Part shown: positions 51,670 to 60,754 of the stretch, one piece after another
How positions within the stretch are numbered: the stretch's first letter is position 1
Layout of the letters: every line of letters starts with the position of its first letter
Origin: a beta proteobacterium AAP51
GTDB lineage: Bacteria; Pseudomonadota; Gammaproteobacteria; Burkholderiales; Burkholderiaceae_C
DNA length: 64,000 bases
NCBI GenBank assembly: GCA_001295905.1
Contig: LJHT01000133.1
Location: 40,614-104,613 of the forward strand
Direction: 5' to 3'
Made by a program: the position numbers and the translations under genes
The notes under the pieces: model-generated
What the model was told of the DNA's origin: nothing
The model's input: only the letters and a program-made list of their open reading frames with translations
Database searches by the model: none

Positions 51670-54600
51670 TCAGCCTAACGACCGTCGCTCATGTCGAAGC
51701 GCTTGAACCTGTCGCCACTCGCCTTGTATGCCTTGGTGGTTGGCCCATCGCGGTTTACATGCGATTGATTGCAGTTGTTGGCAAGCGTCTTCAAGCGCTT
51801 TCAGTCCCGTGACGCCAGGTTCCCGGTGTGCAGCAAAGGCTTGGTAGGCCCAGACCACGGCGTGTACCATCTGAACGCCTGCGTGGGCTGCGACGTAGGA
51901 GTTGGCCGTCGCGATGGCATGCACCACGTAAGCAAGCTCCCGCGTCTGCTGTAGTGCACGCTCACCGCGCATTCGGCTGGCGGCAAAGGCGGCATAGCTC
52001 CAAGCCTCTGCATGTGCATGCTGAATGCCCGCATTGATCGTAGTGTAGGGGTGGGCCCTGGCGATTCCCTGTACCACCTGAGCAAGCTCGCGCGCCTCCT
52101 GTAACGCACGCTCGCCTCCGAGCTGACCAGCGGCATAGGTAGCGCCGCACCATGCTCTGGCATGCAGCGTCTGAATGCCTATGTGAGCTTGGAAGCAGGG
52201 GTCGGCCGTTGCGATGGCTCGCACCACATGAGCGAGCTCGCGCGCCTCCCGCAGCGCACGCTCACCGCCCAGCCGGCTCGCGGCCAAGGCGGCGAAGGTC
52301 CAGGCCTCGGCACGCGTTGACTGAAAATCCGGGTCGGCTGCAAAGTTCGAGTTCGCCGTGGCGATGCCTTGCACCACTTGAGCCAGCTCGCGCGCCTGCA
52401 GCGCACCCTCGCCTCCAAGCTGATAGGCGGCAAAGGTCGCGCTGCACCAGGCCCCGGCATGTGTGCTCTGAATACCCATATGGTCTGCGAATTCCCGGCG
52501 GCCCTGGGCGATGCTTTGCACCACCTCAGCCAGCGCGCGTGCCTGACGTAGCCCACGGTCCCCGCCGAGCCTGCTGGCGGCAAGAGTCGCGCAGCGCCAG
52601 GCCCGCGCATGGCTTTCCTGAATACCCGCGTGGGCTGCGAAGTCCGGGTTCGCCATGGCGACGGATTGCACCACCTGAGCTAGATCGCGCGCCTGCTGCA
52701 GCGCAAGCTGGTCGTCGAGTTGGCTCGCGGCCTTGGTCGCAAAGCACCAAGCCTCGGCATGCAATCTCTGAATACCAGCATGGGCTGCAAGGTCCGGCTG
52801 GGCGGTGGCGATGCCTTGCACTACCTGAGCGAGCTCACGTGCCAGTTCCAGCCCGCGCTGGCCGCCAAGCTGGGAGGCAGCAAAGGCCGCGCAGCGCCAC
52901 GCCAGGGCAACCTGTTCCTGAATACCCGCATGGGATGCGAACTCTGGCCGGGAGTTGGCGATGCCTTGCACCACCTGAGCCAGATCTTGAGCCCGTTCTA
53001 GCGCACGCTCGCCACCGAGTTGGCTGGCGGCTGAGGCCGCGTAGGCCCAGGCTGCGACATGCTCTGTCTGAATCCCCAGGTGGGCTGCGAAGTGTGGGTG
53101 AGCCCTGGCGATGCCTTGCACAACCTGAGCACTTTCGAGCGCCAGTTCTAGCCCACGCTCGCCGTCAAGCAGGGCGGCAGAAAGCCCCGTGCAGCACCAA
53201 GCCGCAGCGTGCTGCTCCTGAATACCCTCGTGGCCTTCGAGGTCCGGATTTGCCGTGGCGATGGCTTGCAACACTTGAGCAATCTCGAGTCCCTTCTGTC
53301 GTGCACACGCTCGGTCAAGCCAGCAGGCGGCAAAGGCCGCGTGGCGCCATGACACGGCAAGCTGTTCCTGAATACCTGCATGGGCAGCAAACTCTGGCCG
53401 AGAAGTGGCGATGCGCTGCGATCGCCTAGCCAGAGCCTGCGAGATGGCGACAGCACGCTCGCCCCCCATACGGCTCGCGGCTAGACACTGAGCACTCAGG
53501 TTGGACATTTCGCATAGTGCAGCCTCCATCGGCTCCGCTGTACTCTGGGTTAGTGATGTGCCTGCCCTACGAGCCGCGCGAAGCGCTCGCCAAGCGAATT
53601 GCGCGGAATGCCGGTCCGAGAGCTGCGCCAGAATGTCGGCAAGCCACTGGTGAGCGACATGAAAGTCCGTTGACTCCACTCCATCGCGTAATAGCGTGGC
53701 CTGCAAGAATCTGACAACGGCGTGAGCCAGCGCACGCTTGTCTTCCAGGCCCCAGTGCGCGCGCGGCCCAGCGGCTTGAGCCCAGTACCGTTGCATGGCA
53801 TGCCTCGCTTCTCCCAGAGGAATGCCAGTGCGCTGTAACTGAAGGGCGTCAGCCATCAGCAGTAGTTGCAGCGCAGCCGGTGCGTCTACCGGCTGTAGTT
53901 TGTCGGGACCGATACGCTGCTCCAGCCAGCCGCGAAAGCCAGAAAGCTCAGCATCGTTCAACGCTGCCAGCGCCTCTCCGATCGGAGGCACGTAAGCGTC
54001 TCGATACAAGAGTGCTGCTGCGCAGCCCTGGGCCCACCGAAGGCGCGACGCGCTCGACCGTCCCTGGGCTAGTAGCGCCGCTCGCAGCACTGGGTGAGTG
54101 CACTGCCGGTTGAACGCTTCGCGCATGGCGCTCTCAGGCGCCTGATCCCAAGCCAGCCTTGCCAAAGCATCGGCAGCAACTGATTCATCGGCTCGACCTT
54201 TCATCCACCCGTGAACGTAGGCGCGCCCAACCGAGCGAGGTCGAACCGGCGGCAGCCACAGCCCTGTTTGCCTGCGCTCGGCGCCGCCATGCGGCCCGGG
54301 AAATAGCACTTCAAAAACGCGGGAGGGAAGTTCACCCAACAAGGCTACCGGCACCACCACGCCGCCTAGGCATGTGGCCAGCACGATTTGCCGCCGAAGC
54401 TCTTCTTTGTGGGACGGCACCTCCGCGGCAAGCAGCTTCTCATGGCCCGCTGCGAGGTCAGCTGCACGCTCTTCGACAGTGCGCATTCGCAGTGCTGAGA
54501 AGTCAAGTTTGGAGACAAACGCCAGACGCGGCTCGTCCGGCGACATCGGCTCAGTGTGCTTTGCCGCCTGACCGATCCAGTCGTCAATGTCGATGTCAGT

Positions 54601-55845
54601 ACTGGCCAACTCTTGCAGTGCTAACGCGACTTCCAGGGGATTTCCACCTGTGAACTTCACAACGATCTCAGGCGCGTCGCTGGGCCATAGCTTCTTGCGC
54701 CGGCGCTGCACGGCGTCGCGTTCACTCGCCGTCGCAGCGACAAGTCCGCCATCGAGAACACGGTCGATGCCGCCCCAAAGCGCGCGCGTAGCGCCGCCGT
54801 CGAAGCGAAGGTCACCAAGGTGCAGCGCATTTGAGCGAAACAACGGAACCACCGGCGCCTCGAGTCGACCGGGCTTGTCGAGCAGGTGGTCAAGTGCCAA
54901 TGGAAAGTGCTGGTCGATCACCAAAACGCGAACCGGGTGCCAGAACAGCCCGCGCCGCGCCTCCAAGATTTGTAGAGACTCGCGAGCCCCATCAGCTGGT
55001 TCATCCAGGACAAGTAAGGTGGGCCGACTGGGCTCCCAACTCTTGAGGGCATCCCGTGCACCTGCGTCGGCAGTGCGCAATACCCCGACATGCCACGGGT
55101 CGTCGGGCAGCCTGCTGCGCATTGGGAGGGCGTCGCGCAGCCAGACCCCAAGCTTTTGCAAAGTTTGGCGCGATGGTGCGCTAGCTGAAGACGAAGCCTC
55201 ACTTGGTGAACGATCGGCTGAAGGTGCGTTGACGCGCCGCGCAAGCTCAGCGGCGAGGCTTGACTTGCCGACCCCGTTGGTCCCAGTTAACAATGCCACT
55301 GAGAGCGGGTGCCAGTCCGGGTTGTGGAACCCATCAGGCTTCTTCGGGATCCAGCCCCAGTTGCCGTTGCCACAGCCTTGTTTGAGCCAGCGGTGCAGGG
55401 CCCACATGGCCCGGCCTTGGTCGGTCCACGAGTGTGGCGCGGACCACGCGGGCGTCGGTGTGTCGGCGGCCGACGGGTCGCTGGCCGCCCCAGGCTCAAC
55501 CCAGGGCAGCCGCGTGGCACCAAGCTCAGACGGGGTCACAGGCTTCAACACCGCCGTGTCGAGTCTTCCCTCTGCGAAGAACGTGGCCCGCTTGGAGTGG
55601 AACCAGACCACGAAGGTGGCCAAGGCCCAAAAGAGCAATGGGATCCATGCCGGGTGGCTTTGCACCCACTTAACCACCTCCTCAAGTACCGAGAACTTCG
55701 CAACCACGTTCTTCAGTAGCCAGCCGGTGAGGTCCAATCCCACCGACATCTTGACTAGCCATAGACACAGCAGCAGCAGCGCAGCTACGACGGACCCGCC
55801 GAGTACGCTCAATAGGCCACGGATGCAGTAAGTTCGAAAGGCCAC
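51670..55845 (-). CDS. Membrane-anchored P-loop NTPase with C-terminal 50-residue repeats
   Basis: The product is 1391 residues from GTG 55845 (GGAGAG about 5 bases upstream). Two membrane helices lie near residues 11-32 and 64-82. A P-loop domain has Walker A LLTGTNGVGKSSLAAEL (186-202) and Walker B PTLLVLDEPADGA (275-287), and then a helical middle region. From 791 on there are eleven nearly perfect 50-residue repeats with consensus LGGERAL-x3-RELAQVVQGIA and then HAGIQ-x4-A-AW-x3-A-xAA. This is the plan of STAND/NLR-like sensors: NTPase switch plus superstructure-forming repeats. The repeat type is unfamiliar to me; helical hairpins are likely. No separate effector domain is seen, so the membrane segments may be the output. 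Confidence 0.7.
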   Translation of the reverse strand: MAFRTYCIRGLLSVLGGSVVAALLLLCLWLVKMSVGLDLTGWLLKNVVAKFSVLEEVVKWVQSHPAWIPLLFWALATFVVWFHSKRATFFAEGRLDTAVLKPVTPSELGATRLPWVEPGAASDPSAADTPTPAWSAPHSWTDQGRAMWALHRWLKQGCGNGNWGWIPKKPDGFHNPDWHPLSVALLTGTNGVGKSSLAAELARRVNAPSADRSPSEASSSASAPSRQTLQKLGVWLRDALPMRSRLPDDPWHVGVLRTADAGARDALKSWEPSRPTLLVLDEPADGARESLQILEARRGLFWHPVRVLVIDQHFPLALDHLLDKPGRLEAPVVPLFRSNALHLGDLRFDGGATRALWGGIDRVLDGGLVAATASERDAVQRRRKKLWPSDAPEIVVKFTGGNPLEVALALQELASTDIDIDDWIGQAAKHTEPMSPDEPRLAFVSKLDFSALRMRTVEERAADLAAGHEKLLAAEVPSHKEELRRQIVLATCLGGVVVPVALLGELPSRVFEVLFPGPHGGAERRQTGLWLPPVRPRSVGRAYVHGWMKGRADESVAADALARLAWDQAPESAMREAFNRQCTHPVLRAALLAQGRSSASRLRWAQGCAAALLYRDAYVPPIGEALAALNDAELSGFRGWLEQRIGPDKLQPVDAPAALQLLLMADALQLQRTGIPLGEARHAMQRYWAQAAGPRAHWGLEDKRALAHAVVRFLQATLLRDGVESTDFHVAHQWLADILAQLSDRHSAQFAWRALRAARRAGTSLTQSTAEPMEAALCEMSNLSAQCLAASRMGGERAVAISQALARRSQRIATSRPEFAAHAGIQEQLAVSWRHAAFAACWLDRACARQKGLEIAQVLQAIATANPDLEGHEGIQEQHAAAWCCTGLSAALLDGERGLELALESAQVVQGIARAHPHFAAHLGIQTEHVAAWAYAASAASQLGGERALERAQDLAQVVQGIANSRPEFASHAGIQEQVALAWRCAAFAASQLGGQRGLELARELAQVVQGIATAQPDLAAHAGIQRLHAEAWCFATKAASQLDDQLALQQARDLAQVVQSVAMANPDFAAHAGIQESHARAWRCATLAASRLGGDRGLRQARALAEVVQSIAQGRREFADHMGIQSTHAGAWCSATFAAYQLGGEGALQARELAQVVQGIATANSNFAADPDFQSTRAEAWTFAALAASRLGGERALREARELAHVVRAIATADPCFQAHIGIQTLHARAWCGATYAAGQLGGERALQEARELAQVVQGIARAHPYTTINAGIQHAHAEAWSYAAFAASRMRGERALQQTRELAYVVHAIATANSYVAAHAGVQMVHAVVWAYQAFAAHREPGVTGLKALEDACQQLQSIACKPRWANHQGIQGEWRQVQALRHERRSLG
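51829..53475 (-). repeat. Eleven 150-bp tandem repeats inside the NTPase gene
   Basis: The repeats encode residues 791-1339. Ten units are 150 bases and one is 147 bases, missing one codon in the seventh full LGGE-type unit. Neighbouring units share long identical stretches such as GCCTTGCACCACCTGAGC on the plus strand. Such arrays expand and contract by recombination, as in immune receptors that change specificity. Confidence 0.8.
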
Positions 55846-55969
55846 TGAACTCTCCAGCGTCGCACTGAGCAGCAGGTGGCGAGCGTAACCGTAGCCCGTA
55901 ACCGGATGCCTGCTCGCATGCGATACCCAAAACCTGCCAGTGAGAAAGCGCCGCTCTTGGCCGGGGCTA

Positions 55970-56059
55970 CCAGTTCGCCGTCGACGCCGACAGCGGCCAC
56001 TCGGTCTGCCGAGGGCTGAAGGACCGGTCTTCGAGGTGCTGACCTCAACATCCCGACCC
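55970..56059 (-). repeat. 90-base dispersed repeat, copy B
   Basis: The reverse complement matches 33055-33144 over the full 90 bases at about 80 percent by eye. It lies in the 426-base gap between the NTPase start and the integrase pseudogene. The rest of that gap (55846-56271) shows no gene. It probably belongs to a family of intergenic repeats in this genome. Confidence 0.65.
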
Positions 56060-56271
56060 TGAGCCGCCTCACAAGGTCGTGAAGACCGGTCATTCGTGAG
56101 CGCGCGCGAAGGCTCAGGAGCGATGGGCCGCGCGGTCGAGCCAAACGTCTGTGAGTACCGCATTGGCGACGTTGGCTATGCGGCGGTGATATTCGGCTCT
56201 CGGCAAGAGTGATCGTTCGCCGCGCCCGAAAATGGCGCAGAGACTACTTCCGCATCACTCCGAGGTGACAC

Positions 56272-57233
56272 ATGGCGATCGGTCTGGCGCTGGCTGGGCC
56301 GCTCACGAGCGGCCTGCCGGCCCTGTTCGCGCCGAACGAGGCGGCTCGCAAGCGCTACCTCGAGTTCTTCACCGCCAACATCCGCAACCCGAACACGCGC
56401 AAGGCCTACGCGCGGGCCGCCAGCGAGTTCGCGGCCTGGTGCGACCAGGCCGGCCTGGTCGAACTGCGGGACATCGAGCCGGTGCAAATGGCGGCCTATG
56501 TCGAGACGCTGCAACGGCGCCTGGCGGCCCCGTCGGTCAAGCTGCACCTGGCCGGCATCCGCATGCTGTTCGACTACCTGGTAGTTGGACCGGTCATCGC
56601 CGTCAACCCGGCGAGCTCGGTGCGTGGCCCACGGCATTCGACCAAGAAAGCCAAGACACCGGTGCTCGCGGACGACGAGGCCCGCTCCCTGCTCGACGCG
56701 ATCGACACGAGCACGCCGCAGGGCCTGCCGGACCGTGCGCTCATCGCGCTCATGGTCCACACCTTTGCCCGGATCGGTGCCGCGCTGAAGATGCGGGGCG
56801 AGGATTTCTCCGTCCAGCGCCGTCGGACCTGGGTGCGGCTGCACGAGAAGGGCGGCAAGCGGCACGAGATGCCGGCGCACCACAACCTGGAGACCTACCT
56901 GCAGGAGATGTTGAGCGGGCGGGACTGGCGGCCGATGGCAAGGCGCCCTTGTTCCGCACCGTGATCGGCCGCACGGCCGAGCTCAGTGACCGCCCGATGA
57001 CGTAGGCGGACGCCTACCGAATGACTCGCCGCCGAGCCCTGACCGCTGGTATCGCCACCAAGATCGGCAACCACTCGTTCCGCGCGACGGGCATCACCAC
57101 CTACCTGAGCAATGGCGGCAGGCTTGAGATTGCGCAGGCCATGGCCAACCACGAGAGCGCACGCACGACCGGCCTCTACGACCGGCGCGACGACCAGGTC
57201 AATCTCGACGAGGTCGAGCGAATCGTCATCTGA
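56272..57233 (+). pseudogene. Broken tyrosine recombinase (phage-type integrase)
   Basis: The first 220 codons or so read as an intact SAM-like core-binding domain (RYLEFFTANIRNPNTRKAYARAASEFAAWC) and the beginning of the catalytic domain (LVHTFARIGAALKM with the first Arg). Between 56890 and 56925 the frame shifts. The remainder continues in another frame with AADGKAPLFRTVIGRTAEL, hits TAG at 57003-57005 where MTQADAYRM is expected, and ends with HSFRATGITTYLSNGG and HESARTTGLYDRR, containing the His, Arg and Tyr. All catalytic parts are recognisable, but one indel and one nonsense change inactivate it. It marks an older integrative insertion. Confidence 0.85.
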
Positions 57234-57291
57234 AGTGGTGAACCGCCCTTCGCTTTGCCGCGAAAGCGCGGTTCCCATAGATGAGGCCTGT

Positions 57292-58062
57292 TCAGTAGGC
57301 TCTGCCCGTGTTTGCCTTCCTAAAGGATGGTGTGATCGTAGGCAGTAGAGGGCTGTCTTTGGCAAAACGCCCCGCCCTGCCCGGCGTCTCCGTTCTCACA
57401 AACGATGCGACCGAGTTGGGCAGTACCACCTGGGTTGCACCACCAACTCTGCCGTTCGCGCCAGCGACCATCCCGGTCGGCACTGGATCAATCGCCTTGG
57501 CGTTGTTCGCCTTGTAGAAGGTCACCACCGGAGGCTTGCTGGTTCGAGCAAGCGCAAGACTGTTGGCGTTGGCATTCAAGTTAGGGGTCATGTAGACGCC
57601 ATACGATCCGCCATGTCTGGCGTATACCTTCTTGTCCTGTAGCGGTGCTTTAGCGCCAGACCCAGGCCCGAAGCCAAAGTTTGGGGGATCGTTCTTGCTG
57701 CCTGGCGCCGCCATCGCCTGGCGCCGCTCCATAACAGCTTTAGCGCGGCGAACGTCCTTGATGCTCGCGTTCACGTTGAAGTTCGGCGTCGCACGAACGC
57801 TCGACTGCCCAGTGCGGACGCTTGAGTTGAAGGAGCCCCTCAGCGATCCACTTGCCGTGTTGAAGGCACGGCTCGTGCCGGCGCTTGCCGCGCGACCGGC
57901 GCCGGCGGACACAGCGCTGGTCGTGGTCGCGGTACCAGCAGCGGCGCTGAAGGCCTTGCCCGCCGGGCCTGCATGGGCGTACGCGACGAGGCAACTCACC
58001 GCAGCGGCCACGGCAGTAAAGCGCCACGCTCGCAGTTGCCAACTGCGCGTCTTAGGATGCAT
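57292..58062 (-). CDS. Exported low-complexity protein, unrecognised
   Basis: The product is 256 residues. The signal peptide is RAWRFTAVAAAVSCLVAYAHAG with Ala-rich h-region and AHA cleavage site. The mature part is rich in Ala, Gly, Ser, Asn and Arg with many PNFN and PNLNANANS elements. The basic composition and absence of cysteines suggest an extended periplasmic or secreted protein. No family is recognised. It is the downstream member of a minus-strand run of three exported proteins (gaps of 45 and 22 bases), likely one operon. Confidence 0.6.
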   Translation of the reverse strand: MHPKTRSWQLRAWRFTAVAAAVSCLVAYAHAGPAGKAFSAAAGTATTTSAVSAGAGRAASAGTSRAFNTASGSLRGSFNSSVRTGQSSVRATPNFNVNASIKDVRRAKAVMERRQAMAAPGSKNDPPNFGFGPGSGAKAPLQDKKVYARHGGSYGVYMTPNLNANANSLALARTSKPPVVTFYKANNAKAIDPVPTGMVAGANGRVGGATQVVLPNSVASFVRTETPGRAGRFAKDSPLLPTITPSFRKANTGRAY

Positions 58063-58107
58063 TTGTCTCTCCTGGTAGGGTAAACAGGCTCGATGCGACA
58101 GCGCAGG

Positions 58108-58548
58108 TCAGGTCTGATCGCAGTTCGCCCCAGTCACAAGGGGCTGATAGACGACGACCCAGAGATCGCCATGCTGGACAGGGCGATAGCGGCACTGGAG
58201 CATGCCCAAGCGCTCAAGCTCTTGCTGCACTGTCTGCAGGTTGCGCCAGAAGCTATTCGCACGATCGTCGGCTCTTCGGACGCCGGTGTTCATTGCTTCG
58301 ATCGCTCGCCCGAGTTGTCCGACGAGCTCATCCTGGCGGTCATAGAGCGCAGCAACGCGAGCGATCTCTCGCTCTTGCCGCGCAAGCTCCGCCCTCTGCC
58401 GCGTAAGCTCCCTTGCATGCTCAGCGTGACCCCTCTTCAACCGGTCTACGTCAACTCGAACAGCGTCGAGGTCAGCTCGGCTGGCGCAACCTGTCAGAAC
58501 AAGCGCGCCCGCGATAACGATGCACTTAATAGCGGAAAGCACTTTCAT
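58108..58548 (-). CDS. Small lipoprotein with coiled coil
   Basis: The product is 146 residues. The lipobox LVLTGCAS follows a signal peptide (MKVLSAIKCIVIAGALVLTGC). A charged coiled coil then spans about residues 25-75 (DLDAVRVDVDRLKRGHAEHARELTRQRAELARQE), followed by helices and a short C-terminal region with two cysteines (MLQCRYRP, GANCDQT). The ATG at 58548 is fixed by the lipobox and by GGAGAT 6 bases upstream. It is anchored in the membrane, probably facing the periplasm. It lies 22 bases after the upstream exported protein gene. Confidence 0.7.
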   Translation of the reverse strand: MKVLSAIKCIVIAGALVLTGCASRADLDAVRVDVDRLKRGHAEHARELTRQRAELARQEREIARVAALYDRQDELVGQLGRAIEAMNTGVRRADDRANSFWRNLQTVQQELERLGMLQCRYRPVQHGDLWVVVYQPLVTGANCDQT

Positions 58549-58570
58549 GTCGCGATCTCCTTCGTCGTGA

Positions 58571-59299
58571 CTAAAGAACGACCAGGACGCTGGGCGGATC
58601 GAAGTAGATCCCGGGGTAGGCCTGGTCACTGCCCAAGAAAGTCGCCGTTGGGATGGCCACATAGCGCCCGCTGATTTCGGAGAGATTGAGCTCGACGGGA
58701 AGCACCTTCCGGGCTCTAGGGGGAATCGGCATCGGCCCCAGACCAATGCGCGCGATCTGACCCTCACGTGCGCCCTCCCCACCGAGGAACAGGCTCTCCT
58801 CTGCCAGCAAGAACTCGAACACCGGCGCGATCTCTTGATCGGTGTGATTGATGACCGACACCTCGACCCTGATCAGTCTCTCAGACGATTCGAGAGTTAG
58901 TTCAGGCGGCGCCGCCCCAGGCGACTCAAACATCGCCTTCAGGGCGGGAGCTGCCTTATAGATGTCATAGGCCAGCCATGCCCCCAACGCCAGCGGCATC
59001 GCGCGCGTGAGCAGGCCCGGGCGCGTTGCTTGTGCGGCCACCATTGACCCCGCGACCGGTCGGCCAGCGGTGGATGCCTTGGTGAAGGTCTTGGCGATCC
59101 GTTGGAGGCTAGGCGCCAGCCCGCGGGCGAAGCCCTGGGCCGCGCCTCTGGCGGTCGCCGTGCCAATGGCCCTGGCGGCGATGAAAAGCCCGACCGCTCG
59201 CCAGAAGGTCAACGGTGTCGCGTGCGCTGCTGGAGCGCCCAGCAGCAGCAGCGATAGCGCAGTAGCCCAAGCGATCAGAACTCTTCGTTCGGCACTCAT
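58571..59299 (-). CDS. Exported or membrane protein, unrecognised
   Basis: The product is 242 residues. The signal peptide is LIAWATALSLLLLGAPAAHA. A region with possible amphipathic or membrane helices follows (FWRAVGLFIAARAIGTATARGAAQGFARGLA; LLTRAMPLALGAWLAYDIY). The C-terminal beta-rich domain (about 130-242; TLESSERLIRVEVSVINHTDQEIAPVFEFLLAEES) looks Ig-like. It is first in a three-gene minus-strand run of exported products. The function is unknown; a surface or toxin-related role is possible but unsupported. Confidence 0.6.
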   Translation of the reverse strand: MSAERRVLIAWATALSLLLLGAPAAHATPLTFWRAVGLFIAARAIGTATARGAAQGFARGLAPSLQRIAKTFTKASTAGRPVAGSMVAAQATRPGLLTRAMPLALGAWLAYDIYKAAPALKAMFESPGAAPPELTLESSERLIRVEVSVINHTDQEIAPVFEFLLAEESLFLGGEGAREGQIARIGLGPMPIPPRARKVLPVELNLSEISGRYVAIPTATFLGSDQAYPGIYFDPPSVLVVL

Positions 59300-59505
59300 G
59301 AGCAGCCCTCCGGCGTCAGTGGACTCACTGTGAAACGAGGGCAGCTCTCCGTCAACCTGGGAGTAGTACTAGGAGAGCAATCACCGTTAGCCACTGGGAA
59401 CAACAGCTTGGTTTCCAAGTCATAAGCAGTTGTTGTGTTGCTGGTTGGATGCACACTTGCTGCCCATAAGGCCCGGGCGCCGGGCAATCACTTCCACGGA
59501 CCGCC

Positions 59506-60681
59506 ATGAAGCTGACTCGCGAATCCCGCACCTTTGTCTTGCTGCTTGAAAGCGACGCGCTGCAGCGATTCCCTCAGCTCTCCGATGGCGTTGATGCTGC
59601 GGCGTTGCAACGCTTGATCGAGATCGCGACCTCTGGGCGACTGATCGATCGACTCAGAGCGCTCGCGATTGCCGCTTACCCGACTGACCTCTTCTCGGGC
59701 AGTGCGCGCTACAAGAAGCCCATTGCCAACACACTTGCAGACGGCCAGGGGCTCGAGTTCTTGTTCGAGGTCTCGCCTGAAGCACTTCGGCTGTGGCGCA
59801 CTTCAAGCCCACCCTTGCGAGAGGCAGTCCTCAAGCACATCGATGAGCTGCGCAAGCGCGCTGCCAAGTGGCCGCAGAGAGGGAAGCTGAGATCCAGCCC
59901 CGCCTTGCGGGAAGCACTCAAGGGCTGCCTTGATCGACTCGATGCGCTGTACCAGGCCGTCAAGGAGAAGAAGCGAACCTACGAGGTGCGTGTCATCCTG
60001 GGCTTCGCTTCTGATACCGAGTCCCAGCTCGCTGTCGATCGGCTGCTGTACCGGGACAGACCTCTGCTTCTCAGTGCGTACTACGACACCCAGTCACCCG
60101 AAGAAAGCGGGCTGCTGCAGGCACACCTCAGTGAAGTCCTCGGTGTCTTCTACGTTTGGGCTCGCAGAGAGCAGTTGCATGAGCCAGCCACCTACACGTG
60201 GTGGCGGCAACCGCTGCGCATCCGATACAGCATAGAGACGGGCGGCCAAGCCTTCATCAGAGCAAAGATGACGGTCCCGAACGTACGCCCCGGCAACAGC
60301 GCGCCTTGGGACTACGACGGTCCCGTGATCGTGAGGGACTCAACCATCACGCTCTTGTTGGAGTCCAGGTCGACGCTTCGTCAGGACTTCTTCAACGTCA
60401 TCGTTGGGCACCCCGACTTGATCGAAGGCAGCTCGTATGTCTCCACAGGACGCTACCTCACGACCGCCCAAGACAGCGCTCAAACGGTGATCACGGGCAG
60501 AGTCGTGTTGGAGCAGATTGCACGGAGACAACGGCACGTGAGCGCGTCCGCACCCGAGGCTCACGAAACGATGCAGGGCCACGCCTCGGTTTTCCATGAG
60601 AAGGAGCCCGAGTTCATGAGAGCCGAAGAGTTGTGGGAAGCGCTCAGGAAGCGCCCTAAAGGGGACACCAGCAGTGACTGA
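59506..60681 (+). CDS. Unrecognised 391-residue protein
   Basis: The start is ATG 59506 (MKLTRESRTFVLLLES). The N-terminal half is helical with charged repeats (LREAVLKHIDELRKRAAKWPQRGK). The central part (about 155-330) is mixed alpha/beta with several Trp/Tyr (HEPATYTWWRQPLRIRYSIETGG). No signal peptide, membrane helix or catalytic signature is evident. Codon use is regular and the frame is long, so I think it is real. It is divergent from the exported-protein run and has its own terminator-like inverted repeat downstream. Confidence 0.55.
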   Translation: MKLTRESRTFVLLLESDALQRFPQLSDGVDAAALQRLIEIATSGRLIDRLRALAIAAYPTDLFSGSARYKKPIANTLADGQGLEFLFEVSPEALRLWRTSSPPLREAVLKHIDELRKRAAKWPQRGKLRSSPALREALKGCLDRLDALYQAVKEKKRTYEVRVILGFASDTESQLAVDRLLYRDRPLLLSAYYDTQSPEESGLLQAHLSEVLGVFYVWARREQLHEPATYTWWRQPLRIRYSIETGGQAFIRAKMTVPNVRPGNSAPWDYDGPVIVRDSTITLLLESRSTLRQDFFNVIVGHPDLIEGSSYVSTGRYLTTAQDSAQTVITGRVVLEQIARRQRHVSASAPEAHETMQGHASVFHEKEPEFMRAEELWEALRKRPKGDTSSD

Positions 60682-60695
60682 GGACACCGTGAAGA

Positions 60696-60754
60696 TGACC
60701 CGATTTCGTGGACTCCTTCTGCCATCACGATGAGGTGTCCACGAAATCAGGTCA
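60696..60754. repeat. Paired inverted repeat (IS-end-like or terminator)
   Basis: TGACCCGATTTCGTGGAC at 60696-60713 and GTCCACGAAATCAGGTCA at 60737-60754 are complementary at 17 of 18 positions around a 23-base spacer. The sequence TGACCTGATTTCGTGGAC resembles IS3-family ends in my memory. The compact head-to-head form could be a remnant of two ends or a strong hairpin terminator for the gene that stops at 60681. Confidence 0.5.

Noticed and set aside
51829..53475. Regular 150-bp repeats considered as a CRISPR-like or satellite array
   Set aside because: The unit length, divergence pattern and intact reading frame show that they are protein-coding repeats.
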